Shown here in pieces: positions 8,788 to 18,873 of a DNA stretch of 64,000 nt; the first letter of the stretch is position 1, and each line of letters opens with the position of its first letter. The notes under the pieces were generated by a model. That model had not been told where the DNA came from. It did not search any database and saw only the letters and a list, made by a program, of their open reading frames with translations. The DNA is from Chitinophaga dinghuensis (GTDB lineage Bacteria > Bacteroidota > Bacteroidia > Chitinophagales > Chitinophagaceae), in NCBI RefSeq assembly GCF_003259435.1, contig NZ_QLMA01000008.1:310001-374000 (forward strand), in the 5' to 3' direction. The position numbers and the translations under genes were made by a program.

Positions 8788-9825
8788 TTAACGTGAAATT
8801 CTTCCGGAAGGTCCTTGCTTGATCAGCGTTTCTACTTCATCCCGACTAACCAGTGCCCAATCGCCGGGAATACTCTGTTTGATCACACCACAAGCCGTGG
8901 CAAAATCCACTACTTGTTGTGGAGGCAACTGTTGCAACAGGCCGAAAAGTAGTCCTGCTGTAAAAGCATCTCCCGTACCTATCTGGTCTGTAATCTGTTG
9001 CAGCGGATAGCTACGGGAGAAATAAAATGTCTGTTTCCAGGCGAGTGCGCCTGTATAATACAACTGATGTTGGTGTTGATGCCGGAAGGTCATTCCCAGT
9101 GCTTCCAGCCGGGGCATATGTACCTTCAAGGCTTCAAAGCATTGCTGGAACTGTGTTTCAAACGAGGCATCTGTGTCTGTCTTAATACCATAATAGATAT
9201 TCGCAGCATCCAGGTCGGCCACAGAGAAATGGCTGAAACGAAGTAAATCGGGCATTACTTCCGCAGGATGTTGACCATATTGCCATAGTCGGGAGCGATA
9301 ATTAAAATCTGAGGAGACGAGCAGTCCTTTGTCATCAGCGGCTTCCAGGGCTTGGCGGCAAACGGCAGTCGCACTTTCGGACACCGCAGCGGCTACGCCA
9401 GACCAATGAAAGCAGTTACTGTGTTGCAGGATCTGCTGCCAGTTGAAGTCCGCTGTTGTAGCCGTAGCAAAGCCTGATTGTTCCCGGTCGTAAATAACGG
9501 CCGTTGGCCTGATCTGATTGCCGGCTTCCGTGAAATAGAGGCCCAGTCGCTCTCCTCCCCAGCTCATATATTCCGTATTAACGCCGTGTGCACGTAACTG
9601 TTGTATACCTGTTTGCGCCAATTCATTTTTCGGAATCCTGCTGACGTAATCCGCCTGCATTCCCAGTTTGGCCAATAGTACACAGACGTTCGCTTCTGCG
9701 CCGGCATAGTAGGGAATAAAGTTAGTTGTCTGTTGAAACCGCGTGTTACTACCACTGTGCAAGCGTAGTAAAAACTCCCCGAAACCTGTTACCCTAGGGG
9801 CTTTGTCACCATCCAGCAGTTGCAT
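8788..9825 (-). CDS. PfkB-family sugar kinase (KDG-kinase-like)
   Basis: This 345-residue cytoplasmic kinase is of the PfkB/ribokinase fold. An N-terminal strand VTGFGEFLLRL is followed by the sugar-binding segment YYAGAEANVCVLLAKLG. RPTAVIYDR lies near residue 108, and the family signature DQIGTGDAFTAGLLFGLL with its catalytic Asp lies near residue 290. The AGAEANV motif and overall layout are closest to 2-keto-3-deoxygluconate kinases, but the substrate cannot be fixed from sequence. In this operon it lies between RidA and the dipeptidase, so a keto-sugar acid formed from an amino-sugar acid is a reasonable guess. A 109-base gap precedes it. Confidence 0.8.
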   Translation of the reverse strand: MQLLDGDKAPRVTGFGEFLLRLHSGSNTRFQQTTNFIPYYAGAEANVCVLLAKLGMQADYVSRIPKNELAQTGIQQLRAHGVNTEYMSWGGERLGLYFTEAGNQIRPTAVIYDREQSGFATATTADFNWQQILQHSNCFHWSGVAAAVSESATAVCRQALEAADDKGLLVSSDFNYRSRLWQYGQHPAEVMPDLLRFSHFSVADLDAANIYYGIKTDTDASFETQFQQCFEALKVHMPRLEALGMTFRHQHQHQLYYTGALAWKQTFYFSRSYPLQQITDQIGTGDAFTAGLLFGLLQQLPPQQVVDFATACGVIKQSIPGDWALVSRDEVETLIKQGPSGRISR

Positions 9826-9934
9826 CGTATTATATTTTGAGATCTGTTTACCCTGATATACGCCTTCCCGTGAGGAAACGCACCATAAAGATAGTTTCCA
9901 GGCAGCATATCAAGGCAAACAAATCATCAAACAG

Positions 9935-10405
9935 CTAGTATAATTCAAACAGCGCTTCAATTTCCACCGGGATATTATCCGGCAGGGAACCGAATCCTAC
10001 AGCACTTCTTACACCGATACCATTCTCTTCGCCCCAAACGGCGGCAAACAGTTCGCTGCAACCATTGATGATATATGGATGACGTTCGAAATCCGGTGTA
10101 CAGTTCACCATGCCCAGCACTTTGATCACACGTTTCACTTTATCGAGACTACCAATATGCGTTTTAATGGTAGACAACATGGTTAAGCCTACTTGCCGCG
10201 CTGCCAGCTTCCCTTGTTCCATATCCAGGGCCGCACCAATACGACCGATGATCAGGGATTTATCATCCTGAACAGGACCATGGCCGGAGAGATAGAGGTA
10301 TTTTCCATCCACCAGGCAAGGCTTATAAACGCCCAGTGGCGCTGGCGCCGGAGGCAAACTCAATCCCAGTGCTGCGAACCGCTCTTCTGCATGATTGTTT
10401 TCCAT
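9935..10405 (-). CDS. RidA/YjgF family enamine-imine deaminase
   Basis: This 156-residue protein is of the Rid fold. RidA-type members hydrolyse reactive 2-aminoacrylate and other enamine/imine intermediates released by PLP enzymes. The conserved Arg lies in VRSAVGFGSLP near residue 135 and the partner acidic residue in VEIEALFEL at the end. The length is slightly above the classic 128-residue RidA because of an N-terminal extension (LSLPPAPAPLGVYKP), seen in another Rid subgroup. Its place next to a kinase, dipeptidase and GntP permease suggests it handles an imine from amino-acid or amino-sugar breakdown. Confidence 0.85.
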   Translation of the reverse strand: MENNHAEERFAALGLSLPPAPAPLGVYKPCLVDGKYLYLSGHGPVQDDKSLIIGRIGAALDMEQGKLAARQVGLTMLSTIKTHIGSLDKVKRVIKVLGMVNCTPDFERHPYIINGCSELFAAVWGEENGIGVRSAVGFGSLPDNIPVEIEALFELY

Positions 10406-10445
10406 AATTTCTCTTTTTGCTTTTATGTTGTTTTAGTTAATTCAG

Positions 10446-11747
10446 TTAGATAAATGCGTTTAGCAACAGTATTCCCAATAATCCGGCCACACCTACAATC
10501 GTCTCCATGACTGACCAGGAGAGCAAGGTGTTTTTAATACTCATGTTGAAATATTCTTTAAACATCCAGAATCCGGCATCGTTCACATGGGAGAACATGA
10601 GGCTTCCTGCACCGACGGACAGTACCATCAGATTAGGATTTGCATGTGCCTGTACCATCAGTGGTCCTATCATGCTTGCTGCTGTGAGTCCCGCTATGGT
10701 TGCCGATCCTATACAAGCGCGTATAATCGCTGCCGTTAGCCAGCCAAGTACTAACACTGGAATATGCCAGTGTTGCATTGCCGCGGCTATCTGGCCACTT
10801 ACGCCACTATCAGATAATACCTGTTTCAATGCGCCGGACCCTGCAATAATCAATACAATCATGGCCACATCGTTGACGGCTTCGCTATAAAAGCGGGTGA
10901 TTTCCTTCATGGTGCGGCCCTGGGAAATGCCCAGTGTATACGTGGCCACCACTATACAGAATAGCATAACGATGGGCGCATCGCCAGCGAAGGACAGCCA
11001 GGCGTTCTTACCGGCTAAATGATTCAGTAAAGTGGTAACGATCAATAATAATACTGGCAACAACGCGGTGAAGAAGCTGTTGAAGCGTCCGGGTAATCGT
11101 GTCTCCCTAACTTCCTCCTGTTGATACAATGCATTGGGAGCAGATGGCATTTTCCGCAGGAACCGGGAAAACACAGGCCCTGCCAGTATTAGCGCAGGAA
11201 TAGCTACCAAGATACCATACAGTAGGGTGAGTCCCATATCTGCACCAAACTGGTTCACCAGTGCAGCCGGCGAAGGATGCGGCGGCAGGAATCCATGCGT
11301 AATGGAAAGCGCCGCTAATGTTGGCAATCCTATATATACCGCCGGCAATTTATACTGGTATACCACCGAGAAAATCAGCGGCACCATTAGCACGAAGCCT
11401 ACGCCGTAATACAAGGGAATACCAATGATAAAACCAGCCACCAGCAAGGCCCATTGTATATAACGGGTACCGAATAATTTCATGAGGGAGTTGGCTATCT
11501 GCCTTGCAGCTCCGCTTTCGGCCACCAGCTTGCCTAACATAGCGCCCAGCATGATGATGCTCAGGAGGCCGCCAATAGTATCTCCTATCCCCTTTTGTAA
11601 ACTTCCGGGTATTTTATCTGCCGGTATTCCCAACGAAATACCTGCCAATATAGATACCAGGAGAAAAGCGATAAACGCATTCATTTTCCCCCAGGTGACC
11701 AGTAAAATCAATACCAACAAACAGCCGGCAACAATCAGGAACGACAT
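10446..11747 (-). CDS. GntP-family gluconate/sugar-acid permease
   Basis: This 433-residue inner-membrane permease has about twelve hydrophobic helices along its whole length. Signature-like segments are GIPADKIPGSLQKGIGDTIGGLLSIIMLGAMLG and, later, HGFLPPHPSPAALVNQFGADMG, both characteristic of GntP transporters. It would import gluconate or a related sugar acid with protons. It lies 12 bases after the GH20 gene and 40 before ridA, so its substrate is probably a product of the same pathway, such as an amino-sugar acid. That link is inference. Confidence 0.87.
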   Translation of the reverse strand: MSFLIVAGCLLVLILLVTWGKMNAFIAFLLVSILAGISLGIPADKIPGSLQKGIGDTIGGLLSIIMLGAMLGKLVAESGAARQIANSLMKLFGTRYIQWALLVAGFIIGIPLYYGVGFVLMVPLIFSVVYQYKLPAVYIGLPTLAALSITHGFLPPHPSPAALVNQFGADMGLTLLYGILVAIPALILAGPVFSRFLRKMPSAPNALYQQEEVRETRLPGRFNSFFTALLPVLLLIVTTLLNHLAGKNAWLSFAGDAPIVMLFCIVVATYTLGISQGRTMKEITRFYSEAVNDVAMIVLIIAGSGALKQVLSDSGVSGQIAAAMQHWHIPVLVLGWLTAAIIRACIGSATIAGLTAASMIGPLMVQAHANPNLMVLSVGAGSLMFSHVNDAGFWMFKEYFNMSIKNTLLSWSVMETIVGVAGLLGILLLNAFI

Positions 11748-11759
11748 AGGCTATGCAAC

Positions 11760-14021
11760 TCAGTTAATAATAATTTCGTCTAACAGCATCATGCTGTTAC
11801 CGCCAGCGCCATATTCCTTTGCAGGAATCACACCGGCATTCTTCGCTATAATCCTTACGTATCGGGCTTTCACAGGCTTCACCTGCATCCGTACTGGATT
11901 GATACCATTGATGATAAATATTTTTGTTTTCGCCAATGGCAGGAAATGAACCCCATCCAATGAGTATTGGAACTCCAGCATAGCGGGCGCCCACATGCGC
12001 TGCCAGTGATAGTTCAGGATATTGGTGGCCACCAGTTTCAACGGCTGAGCGGCGCCGAGGTCAATCACTGCATCCAGGTCTCGTTTGCTGAAGCCCAGCC
12101 ACTGTCCGTCGTTAAAACGATGAGTGCCCGCGATACCGTTTACTAACGTAGTGGCGTTGCCGTTATACTTTGTATTAGGCGGTTCTTTCAGGCTGATAGC
12201 GGCGCCCGTAGCCTTGTTCACAAGGAACGACTGCTGAAATTCCCGGTACCGTTTGACTTGTCCTTCGAATAAAGCAGCTCTGACAGTAGTATTACGGGAG
12301 ATGCGGATTAATCCCGTATATACGTTACTGTTGGGTCCGGGCGCTGAACCATCAGTTGTGTAGCGAATTACAGCATTGGTAGCAGCTGTGTGCAGGGAAA
12401 TGCTCATTGCCCCATGCTCCAGTTGCTCCTGCCGGTAAGTAATTTCGTTCCAGGCATTGCTGGGAGAAATATTGTGTTTTTGCAGTAATGGCAGTTGTTG
12501 TTGTACTCTTTGTAAGAACTGCGGGTAATCGCGCGTTCCTTGCGGGGACCATGCCCTTTCTGCCAAAGCCAGCATACGCGGAAATATCATATAATCTGCC
12601 TGCGTTGTAGTGGGCAGGTATTCGCTCCACATTTGGCCTTGTATGCCGGAGATGTAAGGTAACAATGCAGTATCTCCGGCAGCATGTAAGGGATCGTAAT
12701 TATACACTTCGCTTAAAGGAGTGTAACCGCCAGCGGCCACCGGCTCTTCCGGATAGAGGGATTGATAGTGATCAAAGTAGAGTTCATCTTCCGGCGTCAT
12801 GATCACATATTGTTGTTGCTTAGCCGCTTCCACAGCGCCCTCCACGCCTCTCCAGCTCATTACCGTAGCTCCCGGAGCGAGGCCGCCTTCCAAGATTTCA
12901 TCCCAGCCAATTACTTTGCGGCCTTTGGATTGGATATATTGACTGATACGTTTTACGAAATAGCTTTGGAGTTCGTTTTCATTTTGCAGGTGTTGGGATT
13001 TCATGCGTTGCTGACAGGCAGGGCATTCCTTCCAACGTACTTTAGGGCATTCGTCACCACCCAAATGGATATACGAAGATGGGAAGAGCGCTATCACCTC
13101 ATCCAGTACATCCTGGAGGAATGTAAAAGTGCTGTCGTTTCCTGCACAGAATACATCATCGAACACGCCCCAGAATTGCGCCGCTTTATAGGGGCCTTTT
13201 GTACAGCCCAGTTCAGGGTAGGCCGATAAAGCAGCCAGCGCGTGACCCGGCATTTCTATTTCAGGAATGACGTTGATATGTCGCGCTGCCGCATAGGCCA
13301 CCACTTCTTTCACTTGTTCCTGCGTATAGTAACCGCCATATTTTTTGCCATCGAACCGATGCGGTAGTTCTTTCTTATGGCCGATCATGGTTTGATCTCT
13401 CCAGGCGGCAATGGACTGAAGTTTGGGATATTTTTTTATTTCTATGCGCCAGCCCTGATCGTCTGTCAGGTGCCAGTGGAAGTTATTGATTTTATACAGT
13501 GCGAGCTGATCGATGAGTTTTTTGATATAATCCACCGAGAAGAAGTGTCGTCCTACATCCAGGTGCATGCCTCTGTATGCGAAGCGGGGATAGTCTGTAA
13601 TATCCGTGCCTGGCAACACCAGAACGTTACCTTTTCCTTTATGCCACAACTGTTGCAGCGTAGCCATACCGTGTACAATACCGTCAGTACTGTACGCAGT
13701 GAGTTGTACGCCTGTAGCATCGATGTGGAGGCGGTAGCCTTCCGGAGGGAGGCCGGATAAGGTATCTACGGTAAAGACTATACGTTTTTCACCTGTTGCC
13801 TGCAGTGTATATCCCAGTTCTTCCCGGATGCTGGTATTCAGCAGATCGGACAAGGCTGCATCTGCGATGAGCGCGGTATGGGCATCTAATTGGAAAGAGT
13901 CGGCTCTCCAGGAAGTTTGCACAGGCAAAGGAATCAGGGCCGGCGTACCGGCCTGATTCCTTTGGGCGCTGGCATGGAATCCCATGCCAGCGAGTAAAAA
14001 GCTTATCAGTAGTTTTTTCAT
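11760..14021 (-). CDS. Secreted beta-N-acetylhexosaminidase, GH20
   Basis: This 753-residue enzyme removes terminal GlcNAc or GalNAc from glycans. A signal peptide ends at SAQ (residue 20). An N-terminal GH20b domain (about 25-145) is followed by the GH20 barrel (about 148-500), with HWHLTDDQGW near 182 and the catalytic pair Asp323-Glu324 in HLGGDE. A chitobiase/hexosaminidase C-terminal beta domain (about 530-600, RYTTDGSAPGPNS) follows, and then an F5/8-type discoidin domain (about 620-753), probably glycan-binding. The stop of the upstream susD lies only 2 bases away. It probably cleaves at the cell surface or in the periplasm, feeding the rest of the operon. Confidence 0.92.
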   Translation of the reverse strand: MKKLLISFLLAGMGFHASAQRNQAGTPALIPLPVQTSWRADSFQLDAHTALIADAALSDLLNTSIREELGYTLQATGEKRIVFTVDTLSGLPPEGYRLHIDATGVQLTAYSTDGIVHGMATLQQLWHKGKGNVLVLPGTDITDYPRFAYRGMHLDVGRHFFSVDYIKKLIDQLALYKINNFHWHLTDDQGWRIEIKKYPKLQSIAAWRDQTMIGHKKELPHRFDGKKYGGYYTQEQVKEVVAYAAARHINVIPEIEMPGHALAALSAYPELGCTKGPYKAAQFWGVFDDVFCAGNDSTFTFLQDVLDEVIALFPSSYIHLGGDECPKVRWKECPACQQRMKSQHLQNENELQSYFVKRISQYIQSKGRKVIGWDEILEGGLAPGATVMSWRGVEGAVEAAKQQQYVIMTPEDELYFDHYQSLYPEEPVAAGGYTPLSEVYNYDPLHAAGDTALLPYISGIQGQMWSEYLPTTTQADYMIFPRMLALAERAWSPQGTRDYPQFLQRVQQQLPLLQKHNISPSNAWNEITYRQEQLEHGAMSISLHTAATNAVIRYTTDGSAPGPNSNVYTGLIRISRNTTVRAALFEGQVKRYREFQQSFLVNKATGAAISLKEPPNTKYNGNATTLVNGIAGTHRFNDGQWLGFSKRDLDAVIDLGAAQPLKLVATNILNYHWQRMWAPAMLEFQYSLDGVHFLPLAKTKIFIINGINPVRMQVKPVKARYVRIIAKNAGVIPAKEYGAGGNSMMLLDEIIIN

Positions 14022-14023
14022 CT

Positions 14024-15583
14024 TTATTTATCCCACCAAATTCTGGTTGTTAAAAGATCTGCGCCCTGACGGGTAACAGCAGCCTTGTAGTTTGCCGCAT
14101 TAATCAGCTGTTCAGCAGCAGAATATGGCAAACGGCGTGGAATAGTACCGTTGGTAGCATTGCTTGGATAATTTACAGGCGTGAGGGCAGGATATCCTGT
14201 ACGACGCCAGTTGGCATATGCTTCCTGTTCATCCAGCAGCATGGCCACCCAGAATTGGCTGTGAATTTGTTGCATTTGCTGATCGAAAGTACCGCCTGCA
14301 TTGAAAGGGTGCGCAGTGAGGTAGGCATCGATGCTATTCTGAGGGATCATGCCACCAGCGCCAAACAAAGCCAGGTTACGCATGGCAGCAGTTACGCCGT
14401 CCTTGTAGTATTGTGCTGCGTTGCCGCTGATCCAGCCGCGGGCAGCCGCTTCACTCATCAGGAAATTGGTTTCAGCGTTTGTTAATATTAACAAAGGCGC
14501 CGCGAATTTCAAAATAGTATTTGGATTAGGCTCAGAGAAAGTAACGAAGTTAGCAGGCTTGTTGTCTGTCCCATTAGCCATTCCTTTCTGGTTGGCAGCA
14601 GTGGTATCAGGAACGCCGCTGGTCCATACAACAGAGAGAACCGGTAAGCGAGGGTCCTGATTGGTTTGCAGAAAATCAATAAACGTTTTGCTGAATTTAC
14701 TCCATTCGATATTGTTCGCTCCTTTGGAAGCTGTGGTATAATCCTGACCAATCAGTTCCAGCGCTACCGGGTTCTGGTTATAAGTTTGTGGGCCTGATGC
14801 ATAGTTAATCACCGCATTATCAGTAGCTGCCAGGATAACACCGCCGTTTACCGCTTTTTGTACCCAGTCTTTCACTACTACTTTACCGTCTGTAACTTTC
14901 GTGCAGCGCATAGCTACGCGGAGCATCAGGGAATAGCCGAATTTTTTCCATCTGTTGATATCGCCATTGAAGAAGTAATCCGCCGAGCCGAAAGTAGGTT
15001 GGGCAGGATCAAAAGATTTGATCGCTTCATCCAGTTCTTTCAGCAGGTCCGCGTAAATATCTCCCTGAGCATCATATTTAGGCAGGAAGTTGCCTTCTCT
15101 TGCTTTGGCGGCATCTGAATAAGGAACGTCTCCGTAGAGGTCTGTAATACGCTGCATCAGCAGTACTTTCCAGATGCGTGCAGCTGCGAGTTTATTCACA
15201 GAACTAGCCGCTACTTTCGGGTCCTTGCAGGCATTGATGATTTCCTGTATGGTGAGGATAGAGTTCGGATAAACGTAGCGGTAATAGAATCCCTGGTATT
15301 GATCATTCACCGCATATTTATCACCACATCCGGAGCCGCCGATTTCTTTGGCCACACTGAAGTGTTGCACGTACGTACCACAGTGCAGGTAAGAAGTGTA
15401 ATAGTAAGCCCTGTCGTATACCAGGTTTCCTTTCAGCAAGCTTTGGGAAAAGAGGTAATTCACATTGGGTGTCGTGGATGCGTTCGGGTTAGTATTCAGG
15501 TTCTCAAATCCTTTATCGCAGGAAGCGAGGCCCATAGAAGCACCCAACAGGAAGATATATTTATACTTGGCAAAAAGTTGCAT
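14024..15583 (-). CDS. SusD/RagB-family nutrient-binding outer-membrane lipoprotein
   Basis: This 519-residue lipoprotein has its signal peptide ending in GLASC (Cys22). The mature start GFENLNTNPNAST and segments such as AARIWKVLLMQRITDLYGDVPYSDA and INRWKKFGYSLMLRVAMRC place it in the SusD-like group 2 subfamily. It forms the lid over the SusC barrel and captures oligosaccharide or peptide at the cell surface. It is paired with the susC gene 21 bases upstream and is followed after 2 bases by the GH20 gene. The GH20 enzyme suggests N-acetylhexosamine-containing glycans as ligand. Confidence 0.9.
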   Translation of the reverse strand: MQLFAKYKYIFLLGASMGLASCDKGFENLNTNPNASTTPNVNYLFSQSLLKGNLVYDRAYYYTSYLHCGTYVQHFSVAKEIGGSGCGDKYAVNDQYQGFYYRYVYPNSILTIQEIINACKDPKVAASSVNKLAAARIWKVLLMQRITDLYGDVPYSDAAKAREGNFLPKYDAQGDIYADLLKELDEAIKSFDPAQPTFGSADYFFNGDINRWKKFGYSLMLRVAMRCTKVTDGKVVVKDWVQKAVNGGVILAATDNAVINYASGPQTYNQNPVALELIGQDYTTASKGANNIEWSKFSKTFIDFLQTNQDPRLPVLSVVWTSGVPDTTAANQKGMANGTDNKPANFVTFSEPNPNTILKFAAPLLILTNAETNFLMSEAAARGWISGNAAQYYKDGVTAAMRNLALFGAGGMIPQNSIDAYLTAHPFNAGGTFDQQMQQIHSQFWVAMLLDEQEAYANWRRTGYPALTPVNYPSNATNGTIPRRLPYSAAEQLINAANYKAAVTRQGADLLTTRIWWDK

Positions 15584-15604
15584 GCGAGTAATTTTTTAAG
15601 ATGA

Positions 15605-18600
15605 CTAGAATTTAACATTCAGGTTAAGACCGTAACTCCTGGTAGGAGGTACACCGAACATTTCAAAGCCTTGCGCACTGGCATTGCTGAAAGTAGATTC
15701 AGGGTCGATATTGGGGGTGTTTTTGTAGAGGATGAAGAGATTCCTTGCCACGAAAGAAACGCTGGCGCCCTGTACTTTGGCGAATGACAGCAATTCTGCA
15801 GGGATATTGTAGCTCAGCACCACCTGACGCAGTTTCACGAAGCTGGCATCATAAACAAATTTCTCTGAAATGTTTTTCCAGTTATCGTAATACTGTTGGA
15901 TACCGTTCGCATAAGTGAAGGTTTTGGTGAATGCTTTACCGTCTGTATCCACACCGGTTACAGTCAGTCCGTCCATTCTGCCTGGCAGCGTCACTTTGGA
16001 GAGACCAAAGCGGGTAGCATACAAGTTGGTAGCAGAGTATACATGTCCTCCGAACTTACCGTCTACCAGTACGCTCAGGTCAAAACGTTTGTAGTGGAAG
16101 GTGTTGGTAATACCGCCAGTGAGTGGGGAGATACCGGTACCCAGTTCCGCCATTTCTGTTTTTTCATAACCGGTGGATTTATCGAAGATGGTATTGCCTT
16201 GTGCATCTTTCTTCACACGGTTCCCCATGATGATGCTATAAGGTTTGCCCACTTCCGCGTACAGGTAAGCATAGTTGTTTACGCTGGCATCCAGGGTGAG
16301 GTTATCGAGGCCGTTGAGGGATTCCACACGGTTACGGTTATACGCCATATTGAAGCTCGCATCCCAGCTGAAGGTTTTACCTTTCACAGGCGTACCGTTG
16401 ATCATCAGTTCTACCCCTTTGTTGCTCATCTGGCCTACGTTGAGGTAAGCAGAGTTGTAGCCGGAGCCTGGAGATACCGCTACCTGCATGATATCGTTGG
16501 TCGTTTTGCGGCTGTAGTAGGTCAGGTCGAGGCCCAGTCTGTTATTAAGGAAACGTCCTTCCACGCCAATTTCCGCAGTAGTGGACGTGTATGGTTTCAG
16601 GTTAGGATTTGGCGCCATCAACTGACCGGAGGTGGTACCGTTGCCGGTTTGCGTAGGCGTTTGCAGTGGTTGATTGAGGTGACCGCCGCCTGGTACCATG
16701 CTGTAGGTCTGGTTCAACGCATAAGGCAATGGAGCGCCACCGCCTACCTGTGCCCAGGAAGTTCTCACTTTCGCGAAGTTCACCCATGCTGGCATAGAAA
16801 CCGCTTCAGATAAGAGGAAGCTGGCGCCTACAGATGGATAGAAGATGTTGTTATTTTTCGGAGACAGTGTAGAGAACCAATCGTTACGGCCGGTGGCGGT
16901 AATGAACAGGAGATCTTTAAAGCTGAGGTCTACCGAACCAAAAACAGAGTTGGTGGCGAGGCGTTGGTTGGATACTGCAGGGAGCAGACTCAAAACGTTG
17001 GAAGGATCGTAAAAACCGGGCTGGAAGAAACCTTTACCAGCCAGGGTAGTGATATCAGTACCGTTTTTGCGTTTGTTACCACCCGCCATGGCGGTGAGCT
17101 GCAGGTCGCGGCTCAGTTTACCCTGGTAGTTAAAGGTCAGTTCCGCGTTGGTTTCCGCAATATTAGTATTGATACCTTGGTAATAACCCTCAGGCATATA
17201 CGCAGTACCGGAAGGCACGATACCTACATAGCTGGTAGCGCTGTAGTCGTGCGTTACGCGGCCGCGAACGAAGAAGTTATCCAGGATATTATATTTGATA
17301 CCGAGGTTACCGATAAAGCGGTTACGGTTATCATGGTTCTGGAATTTGTTCAGTCCGAAATACGGATTGGTAGCGAATTCAGAAGGATTCCATTTGATCT
17401 CGTTGCCATTGGCGTCATAGCCTGGTTTGAGGTTACGGATATCCACTGTATTAGCGATCATATAAGTACCCCAGTTTACGTTACCTGGCGCATCGGAAAC
17501 GCCTGTTCTGTTATCAGATTTTTCCACGTTGTATTGGGCAAAACCTTCGATGCTGAGTTTTTTGCTCAGGTTGGCGTTAGCGCCGAGGGTAAATATTTTT
17601 TTATTGAGATGCTGGTTTGGAACCAGGCCGCGGTTATTCATATCAGAGAGGGAAGCGCGGTAGGTAGCGTTCTCATTACCACCGGAGAAACCTACGCTGT
17701 TGGTGAAGGTAGTACCGGTGTTATAGAAGTTTTTGATATTATTTTTTTGTGGAGAATAAGGTCTGGCTATACCATCGAACTGCATTACAGGCGTACCATC
17801 CATTTTAGGACCCCATGAGAGTCGGCCGGCATTGATAGCTTCCTGTTGGGTGGTTGGTTTGTTGCCGTTGATACCGGAGCCGTATTCATATTGCCAGTCT
17901 GGTTTTACAGAAGGCGTTTCCATGGTGAAGGTACCGTTGTAGTCTACGCCGATGCCTTTTTGTTTCACGCCTTTTTTGGTGGTGATAAGGATAACGCCAT
18001 TGGCTGCACGGGAACCGTAGAGGGCTGCTGCGGGGCCTCCTTTCAGAACAGTCACAGATTCGATATCATCCGGGTTGATGCCGCCGATACCATCGCCGCG
18101 ATCCTGGTTAAGACCGATAGCGCCGTTGCCGGAGGCAGGTGCGCCTTGGGTGGTATTATCGATAGGCATACCGTTGATTACATAGAGTGGTTGGTTATCG
18201 CCAGCCAGGGAACCTGTACCGCGGATGATTACGCGACTGGAAGCGCCTGGGCCGCCGGCGAGGGAAGAAGCGTTGACGCCAGCCACTTTACCGGCGAGGG
18301 CATCGCCGAGGTTGGAGGCGCGGGCTTTGGTGAAGTCGCTGCCTTTCACTTCTGTGATCGCATATGCAGTTGCTTTCTTCTCTTTTTTAATACCGAGTGC
18401 CGTTACTACCAGTTCATTGAGTGCTTTGGAGGAGAGCTCCAGTTGCACATCGATGGAGGATTGTCCGGCTGGTACTGTTATTTCCTTTTTATCATAACCG
18501 ATGAAAGTTACCAATATGGTAATGTTGGCTGCAGGATAATTTGCAGGAATTTTAAATGTAAATTTTCCTTCCAGGTCGGTGGTAGCGCCTACTCCTTTGG

Positions 18601-18769
18601 CATTGAGGAGGGTCACGTTGGCGCCGATGATTTTCTGTCCGTCGGGACCTGCTACGGTACCGCTGATTTGTGCTGGTTTTGATTGCGAGAAGCTGGCCAG
18701 CGCGAATAGGAGGCAGAATAAGGATAAGAATAGTTTCGGAAAAGTTGCCAGGTTTATGACATTTTTCAT
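15605..18769 (-). CDS. SusC/RagA-family TonB-linked outer-membrane transporter
   Basis: This 1054-residue protein has a signal peptide ending near SFSQ (about 28 residues). A carboxypeptidase-regulatory domain (about 32-120) is followed by a plug (about 125-270) with GDALAGKVAGVNASS and KGGPAAALYGSRAANGVI, then a beta-barrel ending in LNVKF. It carries glycan fragments through the outer membrane using TonB energy. The open frame runs further upstream to a TTG at 18841, but the ATG at 18769 directly precedes the signal peptide, and a perfect palindrome lies inside the rejected extension. It is the first gene of the operon. Confidence 0.92.
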   Translation of the reverse strand: MKNVINLATFPKLFLSLFCLLFALASFSQSKPAQISGTVAGPDGQKIIGANVTLLNAKGVGATTDLEGKFTFKIPANYPAANITILVTFIGYDKKEITVPAGQSSIDVQLELSSKALNELVVTALGIKKEKKATAYAITEVKGSDFTKARASNLGDALAGKVAGVNASSLAGGPGASSRVIIRGTGSLAGDNQPLYVINGMPIDNTTQGAPASGNGAIGLNQDRGDGIGGINPDDIESVTVLKGGPAAALYGSRAANGVILITTKKGVKQKGIGVDYNGTFTMETPSVKPDWQYEYGSGINGNKPTTQQEAINAGRLSWGPKMDGTPVMQFDGIARPYSPQKNNIKNFYNTGTTFTNSVGFSGGNENATYRASLSDMNNRGLVPNQHLNKKIFTLGANANLSKKLSIEGFAQYNVEKSDNRTGVSDAPGNVNWGTYMIANTVDIRNLKPGYDANGNEIKWNPSEFATNPYFGLNKFQNHDNRNRFIGNLGIKYNILDNFFVRGRVTHDYSATSYVGIVPSGTAYMPEGYYQGINTNIAETNAELTFNYQGKLSRDLQLTAMAGGNKRKNGTDITTLAGKGFFQPGFYDPSNVLSLLPAVSNQRLATNSVFGSVDLSFKDLLFITATGRNDWFSTLSPKNNNIFYPSVGASFLLSEAVSMPAWVNFAKVRTSWAQVGGGAPLPYALNQTYSMVPGGGHLNQPLQTPTQTGNGTTSGQLMAPNPNLKPYTSTTAEIGVEGRFLNNRLGLDLTYYSRKTTNDIMQVAVSPGSGYNSAYLNVGQMSNKGVELMINGTPVKGKTFSWDASFNMAYNRNRVESLNGLDNLTLDASVNNYAYLYAEVGKPYSIIMGNRVKKDAQGNTIFDKSTGYEKTEMAELGTGISPLTGGITNTFHYKRFDLSVLVDGKFGGHVYSATNLYATRFGLSKVTLPGRMDGLTVTGVDTDGKAFTKTFTYANGIQQYYDNWKNISEKFVYDASFVKLRQVVLSYNIPAELLSFAKVQGASVSFVARNLFILYKNTPNIDPESTFSNASAQGFEMFGVPPTRSYGLNLNVKF

Positions 18770-18843
18770 TTTCGTGGTTTGGTTGATAATGCGTTTCAAA
18801 TAATGCGGAAATACAGGACTAAAAATAGGCATTCTCTTCAAAC

Positions 18844-18873
18844 TTGCAAATTATTTGCAAATATTTCTGCAAT
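18844..18873. promoter_or_regulatory. Candidate DeoR operator: overlapping TTGCAAAT palindromes
   Basis: TTGCAAAT (18844-18851), one base, ATTTGCAA (18853-18860) is a perfect inverted repeat. Its right half is reused in a second imperfect palindrome ending in TGCAA at about 18868-18872. It lies 75 bases upstream of the susC ATG. DeoR-family regulators usually bind repeats of this kind between the divergent genes, so this is the best candidate site for the adjacent regulator. Confidence 0.5.

Noticed and set aside
12762..13229. 155-codon frame antisense to the GH20 gene
   Set aside because: Fully inside the GH20 catalytic barrel, which has clear homology; no independent support.
15896..18682. 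Three long open frames (278-305 codons) antisense to susC
   Set aside because: They lie fully inside the well-supported susC gene on the other strand, lack any recognisable domain or signal, and are a product of codon bias.
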